Origin: Aureitalea marina | Lineage (GTDB): Bacteria > Bacteroidota > Bacteroidia > Flavobacteriales > Flavobacteriaceae | Assembly (NCBI RefSeq): GCF_002943755.1 | Contig: NZ_MQUB01000001.1 | Span: 310,001 to 374,000 of the forward strand | Direction of reading: 5' to 3' | Length of the DNA: 64,000 nucleotides | Shown: piece by piece, positions 18,041-29,032 of the stretch | Layout: each line of letters opens with the position of its first letter | How positions within the stretch are numbered: position 1 is the first letter of the stretch | The notes under the pieces: generated by a model | Database searches by the model: none | Seen by the model: only the letters and a program-made list of their open reading frames with translations | What the model was told of the DNA's origin: nothing | Program-made: the position numbers and the translations under genes

Positions 18041-20404
18041 ATGAACCTTATTCTTATTTGTGCGTTACGCCAAATTTCTATTTTGGCTGTTTTCATGACA
18101 ATTACATCGCTCTCTGCCCAGGTTGGTATTAATACTACGACACCTGCAGATGGAGCTATGCTTGACATTACGGCTAACGACAAAGGGATTTTGATTCCTA
18201 AAGTAGCCCTCACCTCACGAGCAGTTAGTGCTCCTGTTACCCCAGAACCTGTTGTAGGAGTATTGGTATTCAATACCGATACAGCTGGAACCGCCCCAAA
18301 TGATGTAGAGCCAGGATTCTACTGGTGGGATGGAGTTCAGTGGGTAGCCCTTGAAGCCCTGGATGAAAATGACCTGGACGATAAATGGGATATACTTGGA
18401 AATACCGGTACGGATCAGGATGTTAACTACGTAGGTACTACCGACAATACAGGTTTGACCATGCGTACAAACGATGTAGAGCGTTTCCGTGTTACCACCC
18501 AGGGAGGTGGACAGGTAGTGGGAATGCAAGATGGTGCACCTGGTGCTCCATTCTACTCCTTTGCTAGTGATCCCTCCGCTGGAATCTGGACGAATGCTGT
18601 TGGAGAATTAGATTTTTCGATCAATAGTTTTCGATATATCAATATTAACGGGAACGCTACAGGAAGTCAACGAGGAGAGACTACATTGAACCCAGGTAGC
18701 TTTGATATTGACTTCATTGTTCAGACACAGAGTAGTAATTCTTCATTAGTAGTAAACGGAGAAAACGACAATGTCGGTTTAGGAACTACTAGTCCTGATG
18801 AAAGTTCTCAATTACAAATGGCAGATCCAGATAAGGGGCTGCTTATAAACAGAGTAACACTAACTGCAACGGACAATGCCTCACCGATCACATCGCCTGC
18901 CACAGGACTACTCGTGTACAACTTGGTATCTTCTGGGAGTGGAGCTACAGCTGTCTCACCAGGATTCTACTACTGGGATGGTTCGGCATGGGTAGCCTTA
19001 GACGGAACCAATGGTAATGATTGGTCTGTAGAGGGTAATGCTGGTACAACTGCAGGTACCAATTACATCGGTACATCTGACGATGAGGATGTTGTAATAG
19101 CTCGAAACGGAACAGAAGAGCTTAGAATATTGGATGATCAAGTTTCTATTAACGACAATACACCCAATGCCGGTGAACGATTTACGGTGGTGGGTGATTC
19201 GAATGAATTTGCCATGAGTACCTATGCCAGTGGTTCAACTTCGGGAGTTGGACTTTATGCACTAAGTCAGAATCTTGATGCTGTTGTTGGTATCGGTGCG
19301 CGATACGGATTATATGGATCCGGAACCTACGGAGTTCGAGGGATCTCCTCATCAGCCACTGGATTTGGTGAGATAATTTCGAATTCTTCTGGTGCAGCTT
19401 CTCTAATCTCTGGTCAAGGAACAACCTTGGTGTATTGGAACAATGTTGGTACTACTTCCAATGGAACTTCAGGTTTAGCTGGTGGTGCGCAAGGTGCAAC
19501 AGGTACAGGGATTATTGGTGTAGGAAATGGTGGAAATACTTCTGTGACTAATGTAAATGGCTCCGGTGTAGCTGGAAGTGGATCCGTTTTGGGCGTTTTT
19601 GGTTATGTAGGAGATGGAACAGTTGCTAATGCTAACCGAGGGAATGCTGGGGGTCGATTCACACTTGATTCTGACAATGATGCTACGACCACCAACTCCA
19701 GAGCTACGAGTATCCTTGCCGGCTTCAATCGATTAGACCCGGGACCGGGTGGAAACCAGGATAGTTACTACGGAGGATATTTCAGTGGAGGAGCAGAAGA
19801 CTCTGGTACTCCAAGTTATGCATATGTTGGTTTAAGACATAACACAAGCTCAGATGGTACATCCGGAACGGACTATAAGATTGTAGGTAGTGGTTCCAAT
19901 TCGACCATAGTTAAAGACGCTCAAGGAACATCGCGAATTATGTTTTCCCCTGAAGCACCGGAGATCGTTTTCCAGGACTTCGGCGTAGGCAAATTAGTCA
20001 ATGGTGAAGCGAGGATCGAATTGGATCCGATTTTGTCCGATGTTATTTACGTGGACGAATCACATCCGCTTAAGGTATATGTAACCTTGGAAGGAGAGTG
20101 TAACGGTGTGTATGTGAGTAAAAAATCCATAAAAGGTTTTACAGTCAAGGAACTGGCCAATGGTAACAGCAATGCCTCATTCTCCTGGCAGATCGTGGCC
20201 AACAGAGCTGACACGCGTTCCTCAGGTGGTCGTGTCCAATCGAAACATGTTGGACTGAGATTTCCAGAAGCTCCAGGACCTATGGATATGAACGATGCCA
20301 AACTAAGGGCCCAAGGAGATGTAGCCAAAAAGGCTAACACTTCATTCACCAATAGCAATCCAAGGTATTCCCTTCAAGGAGCAAGCTCCTCGAAACAAAA
20401 TTAA
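18041..20404 (+). CDS. Exported adhesin-like repeat protein with extended C-terminal half
   Basis: The ATG at 18041 is preferred to an in-frame TTG at 18032; it gives 787 residues with a signal peptide ending SLSAQ. Residues ~30-360 repeat the two-unit organisation of the gene at 16608 almost residue for residue. The middle (about 370-620) is Gly/Ser/Thr-rich with repeats such as GVGLYALSQN, GLYGSGTYGVRG and GVAGSGSVLGVFGYV, resembling left-handed repeat fibres. The last ~150 residues (IVFQDFGVGKLVNGEARIEL, YVTLEGECNGVYVSKKS, FSWQIVANRADT) form a domain I have seen at the end of many uncharacterised exported proteins. No T9SS sorting domain is visible. Function unknown. Confidence 0.72.
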   Translation: MNLILICALRQISILAVFMTITSLSAQVGINTTTPADGAMLDITANDKGILIPKVALTSRAVSAPVTPEPVVGVLVFNTDTAGTAPNDVEPGFYWWDGVQWVALEALDENDLDDKWDILGNTGTDQDVNYVGTTDNTGLTMRTNDVERFRVTTQGGGQVVGMQDGAPGAPFYSFASDPSAGIWTNAVGELDFSINSFRYININGNATGSQRGETTLNPGSFDIDFIVQTQSSNSSLVVNGENDNVGLGTTSPDESSQLQMADPDKGLLINRVTLTATDNASPITSPATGLLVYNLVSSGSGATAVSPGFYYWDGSAWVALDGTNGNDWSVEGNAGTTAGTNYIGTSDDEDVVIARNGTEELRILDDQVSINDNTPNAGERFTVVGDSNEFAMSTYASGSTSGVGLYALSQNLDAVVGIGARYGLYGSGTYGVRGISSSATGFGEIISNSSGAASLISGQGTTLVYWNNVGTTSNGTSGLAGGAQGATGTGIIGVGNGGNTSVTNVNGSGVAGSGSVLGVFGYVGDGTVANANRGNAGGRFTLDSDNDATTTNSRATSILAGFNRLDPGPGGNQDSYYGGYFSGGAEDSGTPSYAYVGLRHNTSSDGTSGTDYKIVGSGSNSTIVKDAQGTSRIMFSPEAPEIVFQDFGVGKLVNGEARIELDPILSDVIYVDESHPLKVYVTLEGECNGVYVSKKSIKGFTVKELANGNSNASFSWQIVANRADTRSSGGRVQSKHVGLRFPEAPGPMDMNDAKLRAQGDVAKKANTSFTNSNPRYSLQGASSSKQN

Positions 20405-20420
20405 TCGACTTAAAAAATAG

Positions 20421-20461
20421 CAGTTAAGGTGCCCATTATCCCACATGGGCGCTTTTAACTG
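20421..20461 (+). terminator. Possible terminator hairpin after the adhesin-like gene
   Basis: CAGTTAA pairs with TTAACTG and an inner TGCCCA with TGGGCG, with a 10-base loop and small bulges. The T stretch is short (CTTTTAAC lies inside the stem), so termination efficiency is uncertain. Confidence 0.4.
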
Positions 20462-20517
20462 AGTCTTTGATGCAACCCAACCATCTAACTATTTGATTAA
20501 CTTCAAAATCAACTGCA

Positions 20518-23500
20518 TTGAAAAAACTACTAATTAAACCCCAAGTATTGGCAGCTGTTGCTACGCTGGGAATCTGCGTAAGCTTAGCCTTATTTAAAAC
20601 AGGCCAGCTAGAAATTCTTCCTAGACCCATTACTGAACAGGACAATCTAAGCAAACAGTATGGCGAGTTTTTGATGGAACACCCGTTTAGGAAATCGATG
20701 AGTTTAACCAAGGCCGAACGACTTGATCTGGGAATTCCTCCAAACAAGTATTATGAGCAGGAGTATCTATATACGTCCGATCCACAGTTGCTCCGTCCAG
20801 CGCCAGAACGGTTGAGTGAACTTATGGAAGAGCTCAGCGTCAACTCCAATTTAAAAGCCCCTCCTGGAACTAATGGGAATAATTGGACCGAGCGCGGACC
20901 GGATAATGTTGGCGGACGTACTCATGCCCTGATGTTTGCTCCTGGTAGCAATCAGCGAGTCTTTGCGGGTGGAGTTAGTGGTGGTCTATGGATCAATGAT
21001 AATATCACCAGCAGTTCGACAGTTTGGAGACGTGTAGAAGGGGTCCCTGGCAATTTGGCCATTACCTCTATCACAGTCGATCCACAAGATAGTAATGTCA
21101 TGTACATAGGAACCGGTGAAGTGTACACCTGGGGAGCTGTGAACGGTAATGGAATTTACAAGTCTACCGATGGGGGAGAGAATTGGGTGAATATTTATAG
21201 TGGGGGAACTACGGCAGAGGACAAACTGACATATGTTCAGGATATCGTTGCATGGGTTAATCCATCAACGGGCCTGACCGAGGTATACTTTGGAGCCGAT
21301 TCTATGGCCTACACTGAAGAAGTGGACGCCAACTCAGGAGGAGCAGGATTTACTTTTCTAGGTTCAAACACCATAGGTTTGTATAGAAGTACAGATGGAC
21401 AAACGTTCTCGCGTCTTACAGGATCCCTTTATGAAAGTTCTGCCGGTAGTTACTACGCGCCAAATGACTTCGACATTGGTGCAGATGGTAAATTATGGAT
21501 GGGAACAAAATACAGTTATTATACCGGTGAAGGCGGTGGTCGCGTTTTTTCCAACGACGGAACCGGATGGACTTTGGTCAGAAACCTAGGGGACAATGGT
21601 CGTATAGAATTGGCCTGTTCACAACAGAACGCGAATAAAATATATGTTCTTGCCGAGGACAGAACCGACAGTGGAAATCCCGTCAAAATTTACCGAACCA
21701 ATAATGGTTTCAGTACATTTCCAAATTCATTGAATCAACCGAATGATGCCGATACAGGTATCGATTCCACCGACTTTACTCGTGGTCAAAGCTTTTACGA
21801 TCTGCTGATCGGAGTTGATCCTAACGATGATACCACACTATATGTTGGAGGAATTGATCTGTTCAAATCGACCAATAGTGGTAATTCCTGGAATCAATTT
21901 TCACATTGGTACGGGGGATTCGGATATCAGGAAGTACACGCTGACCATCATGGAATCGCTTTTTCTTCCAGCAGCAGAATTATCTTCGGAAATGACGGAG
22001 GTGTTTACTATACCAACAATGGGGGGGCAATACTTTTGCCCGCAATAATGGTTATAACGTAACCCAATTCTATCGGGCGTCCATTAATCAAAGTTCGGCT
22101 ACAGACGTATTATTGGCTGGAGCACAGGACAATGGTTCTCACTTGGTCATGAGCGCAGGACCAGGGATTAATTCGACTGTTGAGATCACGGGAGGTGATG
22201 GTTGCTACACCTTCATCGATCAGGATTTTCAATACATGATCTCGTCTTATGTGTACAACAATTATCGATACATAACCAACGGAGGTGTTTACCTGGGTAA
22301 TTTTACATCTTACAATGATGGTGATTTTGTGAATCAGACCGGATTAGATAGTGATACCAATGTCATGCTCAGTAACGCCACAAGTGGTTCTACATATCGT
22401 ATAAGAAGGTGGGCAATCGATCCTTCGGGGCCGTCCTTTACCACTGCTACACTCACTAATCCTGCCTTGGATGCCACACCAATAGCGTTCACACCCTCTC
22501 CACATACTAGTGATAGATGGTTGATCGGAACAGCATTAGGTAAGATTCTCCGATTTGACAATATGAGCACTGGATCTCCTTCTGCCACCGATATTTCTAT
22601 TCCCGGTGCTATAGGAGCCATTTCGGATATTCGATATGGATCCAGTGAAAGTGATATCATGGTCACCTTCCACAACTACGGAGTTACCAGTGTCTGGTAT
22701 ACCAGTAACGGTAATACAGCGAGTCCGAATTGGGTGAGCAAAGAAGGAACACTCCCTGATATGCCTGTTAAATGTATTCTTCAAAATCCACTGGACGCTG
22801 ATGAGGTGATAATCGGTACGGAGCTGGGTGTGTGGAAGACCAACGACTTCAGCAGTAACTCGCCAACATGGGTTCAATCTCAAAATGGAATGAGTGATGT
22901 AAAAGTACTTTCATTCGATTATCGAAGTTCAGATCGGACCATACTGGCATCTACTTTTGGACGAGGAATGTTTACTGGCCAATTTGAGTCCAATAGCTGT
23001 ACGGCAACCACTGTGTTCAGTAGTAACTGGGACAATGGAACACCGACCAGCTCTAGAGCGGCAATTATTGACACCAATTATGATACTGCTGTTCGTGGAA
23101 GTATAGATGCATGCACACTGATTGTACGATCGGGTACTACATTAACGGTAAGAGCCGGCGATTATCTTAATATTGAAGGAGAAATAATAATAGATGGTAA
23201 CCTCGTTGTAGAGCATCAAGGAGCTGTTGTTCAAAATAGTAAAGATGCTATTGTAACCAAGAACGGAACGATCAATGTAGAGATCACCACGCCTAATCTT
23301 CTGCGAGATGATTTCATGGCTATGGGAAGTCCGATGAGTGGAGAGACCATTGCTGATGCCTTTGGTGTTGGTAGGAAGGTGATGCAGCATACCTCTGCTA
23401 ATTTTATAGCTAATCCAGGAGTTGCTGGCGCCACTAATTTTTCGGACGATAACCGGAACTTTTGGAACAACTATACCGGTTCAATTGCACCGGGAGAAGG

Positions 23501-24656
23501 CTATTTGGTCTTTCCACAGACCGGTGCTAGCGGTACGGTCGATATGACCTTTAGCCAGGGGACCCTAAACAACGGTGATGTTGTTAGACCGATAGTCTAC
23601 AACGGGGCCGGAGTTAACCCTGCTGGTACGCCCAACATCTATGCTAACCCCTATGCATCACCGATCTCGGCGGTAGACTTCCTGACCGACAATGGTTTGG
23701 ACGATGTCTACTTCTGGGAACATCTTACGGCTCCAAGTAATGGAATCCCAGGACCCTACAACCGCAATTATGACATGGATGATATCTCGGTCTACAATCG
23801 CTTATCGGGTGGAGTAGCTGCGGCCAATGATGTTGGTACATCGACCCAGCCCAATGGGATCATTTCGACGGCTCAAGGTTTTGGTGTACTAGCCACCTCT
23901 GGAGGTAATGTGACCTTTACCAACAGTATGCGCCGTACAACAGGTAATACCACCCTGAGGACTCAAGACTTAGAATTAGACCGAATGTGGTTTAGGGTAA
24001 GCAGTGATGCCTATGAGTACCCCTTGGGTAGTAATACGCTGATCGCCTATAGTCCTGAGGCCACCGATGGTCTGGATGGTGGAGACACCAACAGGCTGGA
24101 TACCTCGGTATCGATTTACAGTACCATCAGTGGAACCAACAAGCATCTGACCATTCAGTCTTTAGAGGAATTCAATGAGGAGGATAAGATCTCCATGGGC
24201 TTCTCGACCTTGGTGGAGGCAGACCTGGAATACACCATCACACTGACCCAAGTACAAGGGACACAGCTTGGAGATCGTTCGATCTACCTGATCGACAATC
24301 TGCTGGGTACGATCACGGACCTGACCGAGGAGCAATACCGCTTCAGATCAGGACCAGGAGACCAACCCGGAAGGTTTACCCTTCAGTTTGAGTACCGGAC
24401 ACTTTCAACTCCAGAGAGCGAGTTAGAGCGTATAGGTATGTATCCGAATCCAACGGCTGGTATTTTAAATATCACTTCTCCGATATCACCCATTACCCAA
24501 GTCACTATTTACGACCTACAGGGTAGAGTGGTCAAGCGTATGTCGCATTCCGATAACATGCTGCAATTGGATCTAAGCGAATTGAATACGGCAATGTATA
24601 TGGTTCAAATCAAAACCGAAACTGGTCAGATAACCAAAAGATTAATCAAGAATTAA
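20518..24656 (+). CDS. Secreted BNR/VPS10-type repeat protein with T9SS sorting domain, one frameshift
   Basis: Starts at a TTG (KKLLIKPQVLAAVATLGI) with a hydrophobic N terminus. Residues ~110-520 contain beta-propeller signatures: WTERGPDNVGGRTHAL, VDPQDSNVMYIGTGE, GIYKSTDGGENWVNI, GLYRSTDGQTFSRL and LFKSTNSGNSWNQF, as in BNR/sortilin-like exo-proteins. The frame breaks in a run of seven G at 22021-22027; an eighth G gives GGGNTFARNNGYNVTQFYRA and continues the propeller (GAQDNGSHLV, WKTNDFSSNSPTW). The restored product is about 1380 residues. The C terminus holds the shared module and a type A sorting domain (MYPNPTAGILNITSP). Substrate and activity cannot be told; some relatives are annotated as glycosyl hydrolases without proof. 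Confidence 0.87.
23928..24295 (+). repeat. Module copy matching 15424-15791
   Basis: Second half of the shared C-terminal module in the BNR-repeat gene; three mismatches to the S8 gene copy by eye. Upstream of 23850 the similarity to the S8 and M36 genes drops sharply at DNA level while the protein pattern is kept. Confidence 0.88.
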
Positions 24657-24682
24657 GGTTGACATCATAGACTCTGATTTAA

Positions 24683-24707
24683 AGGTGGCTCGAGAGAGCC
24701 ACTTTTT
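24683..24707 (+). terminator. Rho-independent terminator after the BNR-repeat gene
   Basis: Seven-base stem GTGGCTC / GAGCCAC with loop GAGA and TTTTT. Confidence 0.85.
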
Positions 24708-24819
24708 CTAATTTTTAAAATTTTTCATTCGTCCTATAAATGGGTATTTGGTCGACTAACTATTTGAATACTAGTAGTGAATACTTACTTTTAAGGGCCT
24801 AATTTGTGAAGCTAATTCT

Positions 24820-27800
24820 ATGAAAATTACATTACTCTCCCGTTCATCTTTATCTTGCTTTCTGCTGTCCGCGTTCATGTTTGTCGGATTAAGTTCCGCA
24901 TTGGGCCAGAATAATATCGATATAGTCTCGGCTATACAGTCTGGGGATTCCAATCAAATGGTTGTTACCTCGGAGCATATCAGTTCTATTTCTGGCATTC
25001 ATCATATCTATGTCAGACAAGCACTATCAGGTATTGAGATAGTTGGAACCGAATCAAGCGTTCACCTTGGAAAAGATGGTGAAGCTTTGGTTGTTCACAA
25101 TTCTTTTGTTCCTTCACCGGCTTCGTTGGTGAGAAATGCATCGGCCAACCTGAGTGCCGAAGAAGCAATTTTGTCCGTCGCACGAGAACGCCAATACGGA
25201 GAACCGAATCTCCGCGTAAAAGGCGTTTCTGATGACAGTGATCGGTTGATGTATGACAAATCGATAATCTCTACAGAGGATATACCTGTGCGTCAGGTTT
25301 ATTTGCTTCACGACGAGCAATTGTACCTGGTTTGGGAATTGTCAATAGCAGAAGTAAACAGCAGTGACTGGCTGGATTTTTTCGTTGACGCAAGTACGGG
25401 TAAAATTCTTCGGACGGACAATTGGACCAACTATTGTGAGGTTGGTACATTTAATAACCTATCACGAGCAGAGAGGGCATTAACTTTTGATACAAGATTA
25501 GATCAATCGGAAGCCAATGCTTTCAATTTTTCAGCTGTTTCAGGGGGTGATTACACGGTTTATCCAGTTCCATTGGAATCTCCAAACCACGGTAGCCGTT
25601 CTACGATTAACGATGCTGAAGATGCCATTGCTTCTCCGTTTGGATGGCACGATACAAACGGGACTGCGGGAGTAGAATACACCATAACCCGGGGAAATAA
25701 TGTCTACGCTTATGAGGACCGGGATGCAAACAATATTGCAGGTTATAGCCCAGATGGTGGAGGTTCTTTAGATTTTGACTTTCCACTGGATTTCAATCAG
25801 GCTCCCTCTGGGTACCAAGATGCGGCTATTACCAACCTGTTCTTCTGGAATAACGTGATCCACGATATGTGGTATCACTATGGGTTTACCGAATCTGCCG
25901 GAAATTTCCAACAGAACAACTATGGAAACGGAGGAAGTGGATCAGACTACGTAAGAGCCGAAGCACAGGACGGTTCAGGTACGAATAACGCCAATTTCGC
26001 AACCCCATCAGATGGAAGTAGACCCAGAATGCAGATGTATGTGTGGGATCCCGCATCGGTTTCAGACCTGTTAACCATAAATTCTCCCGCGGGAATTGCA
26101 GGTGATTACTCAGGTGTGGAGGCTGGATTTGGGCCCGGCATTACTGCAGTGATCACTGCAGACTTGGCGCTGATCGAGGACGATAACTCTGGCGCTTCGA
26201 CAGATACAAGTGATGGCTGTGATAATGTGATTAACGGCGCAGATTTGTCTGGTAAAATTGTAGTGATCAGACGCGGTTCCTGTGAATTTGGAACTAAGGT
26301 GTTAGCAGCCGAAAACGCCGGAGCTACAGCTGTCATTATGGTAAATAATGTTGCTACAGATCCCATTGTCATGGGAGCGGGTGCGGTTGGTGGCAGTGTA
26401 ACTATACCATCCATCATGGTTAGTCAAGCAGATGGTCAATCACTAATTGATCAACTAGAGCTATCCAATACCGTCAACGGTACTTTACAGCCAGGAGGAT
26501 TCCAAATAGATGGAGATTTTGATAACGGAATTATCGCCCACGAATACGGTCACGGTGTTTCCAATCGACTAACCAACGGTCCTTCAAGTGTTAATTGTCT
26601 TGGAAACGCTGAACAAATGGGAGAAGGATGGTCCGATTATATCGGTTTGATGATGACCATAGAACCCGGTGATTCTCGTGAGGATATTCGCGGAATAGGA
26701 ACTTTTGCCCTGGGACAGTCAACTACAGGAGACGGAATACGTCCGGCGCCGTATAGCACAGATACGGCGATCAATAATTATACCTATGGTAACTCCAACA
26801 GTGGCGTAAGTCAGCCACATGGTATTGGATTTGTTTGGGCAACCATATTATGGGAAATGACCTGGGACCTGATAGACAAGTATGGCTTTGACAACGATTT
26901 TTACCAAGGAACAGGAGGAAATAACATAGCCATGGCTTTGGTTACCGAGGGTATGAAACTGCAGCCTTGTAGCCCCGGATTCGTAGACGGTCGCGACGCT
27001 ATATTGGCAGCGGATCAGGCCCTTTATGATGGTGCAAATAAATGTTTACTGTGGAAGGCATTCGCCAGACGAGGGTTGGGTGCCAGTGCTTCTCAGGGAT
27101 CCTCCAATAACAGGTCAGACCAAACTGAAGCATTTGATCTGCCTGGGGCAACATGGAACGGATCTGCCTGGGCAGGAAATATTGTTCCGGATCGAGGTTA
27201 TTCGCTTAACATCCAGGGCGATTTTGATTCCTCAGTGGATGGAGAGCTTATTCCTACCACGACCATCAGAAAAATCGAAGCCTGTAGTTGTACTATTTCG
27301 AATAACAGTACGGTTCGTATAAAGGCTGAGGACTACATGTTGATCGATGAGAACATCACCGTCGAATCAGGTTCTACCTTGATCGTAGAGCATCAGGGTG
27401 TAGTTGTTCAGACAGACGGAACCGCATCGGTTGTTAACAACGGCACGATCAATGTAGAGATCACCACGCCTAATCTTCTGCGAGATGATTTCATGGCTGT
27501 TGGAAGCCCTATGAGTGCGGAAACAGTTGCTGGTGTCTTTGGTGGAGTCAGGAATGTACAATATCACACTCCGGAAAACTTCATTCCCAACACACCTGGT
27601 TCCGGAGTGACCAACTTCTCAGATGATAATGGAAACTTCTGGAGACGTTATAACAGTGGGTCTTTGACGGCAGGGGAGGGCTATTTGATCTTCCCTCAGG
27701 ACAATCCAAGCGGTACTACAGACCTGACCTTTAGCCTGGGGACCCTAAACAACGGTGATGTTAGCCGTCCAATGGTTTTCAACGGCGATGGAGTCAATGA

Positions 27801-28836
27801 GTATGGAACGCCTAACGTCTATGCTAATCCGTATGCATCACCGATCTCGGCAGATGATTTCTTATCGGCCAATGGGTTAACGGATGTTTACTTTTGGGAG
27901 CATATTACAGCACCTAGTTCAATTATTCCAGGCCCATATGCAAGAAATTATTCTATGGACGATATTTCGATCTATAACGACATATCCGGTGGATTGGCAG
28001 CGGCCAATGATGGTGGTGGGACCACCCAGCCCAATGGGATCATCTCGACGGCTCAAGGTTTTGGTGTACTAGCCACTTCTGGAGGTAATGTGACCTTTAC
28101 CAACAGCATGCGTCGCACCTCGGGTAATACGACCCTAAGGACTCAAGACCTGGAATTGGATAGGATGTGGTTTAGGGTAAGCAGTGACGCCTATGAGTAC
28201 CCGTTGGGTAGTAATACGCTGATCGCCTATAGTCCTGAGGCCACCGATGGTCTGGATGGTGGAGACACCAACAGGCTGGATACCTCGGTATCGCTATACA
28301 GCACCATCAATGGTACTAATAAGAATTTGACCATTCAATCCCTGGAGCAATTTGACCAGGAGGATAAGATCTCCTTGGGCTTCTCGACCTTGGTGGAGGC
28401 AGACCTGGAATACACCATCGCACTGACCCAGGTACAGGGGACACAGCTTGGAGATCGTTCGATCTACCTGATCGACAACCTGCTTGGAAGGATCACGGAC
28501 CTGACCCAGGAGAGCTATAGTTTCAGATCAGGAGCAGGGGATCAACCTGGACGCTTCACCCTTCAGTTTGAGTACCAGACCCTGGCTACGGTTCAGAATA
28601 AGTTGGAAGCAATCGGTCTGTACCCGAACCCCACCGATGGGGTCTTGAATATTGTATCACCGCGATCACCGATTACCCAGGTTACCATCTATGACCTGCA
28701 GGGTAGGGTTGTCAAGCGAATCGATTCAGATCAGAGTAATTTGCAGTTAAACCTGGATCAATTGAATTCTGGAATCTATCTGGTCCAGATCAAAACTGAT
28801 GCTGGAATGATCGCTAAAAAATTAGTCAAGGAATAA
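24820..28836 (+). CDS. Secreted M36 (fungalysin-type) metalloprotease with PA domain and T9SS sorting domain
   Basis: A 1338-residue protein with signal peptide ending SSALGQ, a propeptide of FTP type (VRQALSGIEIVGTESSVHL), a PepSY-like stretch and the M36 catalytic domain. The zinc motif is HEYGHGVSNRLT (H574, H578 by position), with the downstream glutamate likely in EGWSDYIGLMM. A protease-associated (PA) domain is inserted between about residues 425 and 555 (VVIRRGSCEFGTKVLAAENAGA). After residue ~820 comes the module shared with three other genes and a type A sorting signal (LYPNPTDGVLNIVSP, SGIYLVQIKTDAG). Fungalysins are general proteinases, so extracellular protein digestion is the probable role. 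Confidence 0.92.
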   Translation: MKITLLSRSSLSCFLLSAFMFVGLSSALGQNNIDIVSAIQSGDSNQMVVTSEHISSISGIHHIYVRQALSGIEIVGTESSVHLGKDGEALVVHNSFVPSPASLVRNASANLSAEEAILSVARERQYGEPNLRVKGVSDDSDRLMYDKSIISTEDIPVRQVYLLHDEQLYLVWELSIAEVNSSDWLDFFVDASTGKILRTDNWTNYCEVGTFNNLSRAERALTFDTRLDQSEANAFNFSAVSGGDYTVYPVPLESPNHGSRSTINDAEDAIASPFGWHDTNGTAGVEYTITRGNNVYAYEDRDANNIAGYSPDGGGSLDFDFPLDFNQAPSGYQDAAITNLFFWNNVIHDMWYHYGFTESAGNFQQNNYGNGGSGSDYVRAEAQDGSGTNNANFATPSDGSRPRMQMYVWDPASVSDLLTINSPAGIAGDYSGVEAGFGPGITAVITADLALIEDDNSGASTDTSDGCDNVINGADLSGKIVVIRRGSCEFGTKVLAAENAGATAVIMVNNVATDPIVMGAGAVGGSVTIPSIMVSQADGQSLIDQLELSNTVNGTLQPGGFQIDGDFDNGIIAHEYGHGVSNRLTNGPSSVNCLGNAEQMGEGWSDYIGLMMTIEPGDSREDIRGIGTFALGQSTTGDGIRPAPYSTDTAINNYTYGNSNSGVSQPHGIGFVWATILWEMTWDLIDKYGFDNDFYQGTGGNNIAMALVTEGMKLQPCSPGFVDGRDAILAADQALYDGANKCLLWKAFARRGLGASASQGSSNNRSDQTEAFDLPGATWNGSAWAGNIVPDRGYSLNIQGDFDSSVDGELIPTTTIRKIEACSCTISNNSTVRIKAEDYMLIDENITVESGSTLIVEHQGVVVQTDGTASVVNNGTINVEITTPNLLRDDFMAVGSPMSAETVAGVFGGVRNVQYHTPENFIPNTPGSGVTNFSDDNGNFWRRYNSGSLTAGEGYLIFPQDNPSGTTDLTFSLGTLNNGDVSRPMVFNGDGVNEYGTPNVYANPYASPISADDFLSANGLTDVYFWEHITAPSSIIPGPYARNYSMDDISIYNDISGGLAAANDGGGTTQPNGIISTAQGFGVLATSGGNVTFTNSMRRTSGNTTLRTQDLELDRMWFRVSSDAYEYPLGSNTLIAYSPEATDGLDGGDTNRLDTSVSLYSTINGTNKNLTIQSLEQFDQEDKISLGFSTLVEADLEYTIALTQVQGTQLGDRSIYLIDNLLGRITDLTQESYSFRSGAGDQPGRFTLQFEYQTLATVQNKLEAIGLYPNPTDGVLNIVSPRSPITQVTIYDLQGRVVKRIDSDQSNLQLNLDQLNSGIYLVQIKTDAGMIAKKLVKE
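27418..28076 (+). repeat. 659-bp block identical to 14734-15392
   Basis: First half of the shared module in the M36 gene; identical by eye to the S8 gene copy. Downstream of 28077 the two diverge by scattered, mostly synonymous changes. Confidence 0.92.
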
Positions 28837-28853
28837 TTTCCAAGAACCCAAGT

Positions 28854-28885
28854 AAAAAAGGTAGTCCAGACGGGCTACCTTTTTT
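28854..28885 (+). terminator. Rho-independent terminator after the M36 gene
   Basis: Stem GGTAGTCC / GGGCTACC (one G-T pair) with loop AGAC, preceded by an A run and followed by TTTTTT, so it could work in both directions. Confidence 0.85.
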
Positions 28886-29032
28886 GTTACTAACTACTTA
28901 TCAAAACTAACCCGCGACATATCGAACCAAAATAACCATTCATCAGATAGAATGTTCCATTCGTCGAGGAACTAGTTGATAATCAGAAGTAAAGACTTAT
29001 TTTAATAACTTAAACTCGCTAAAGACATTACC

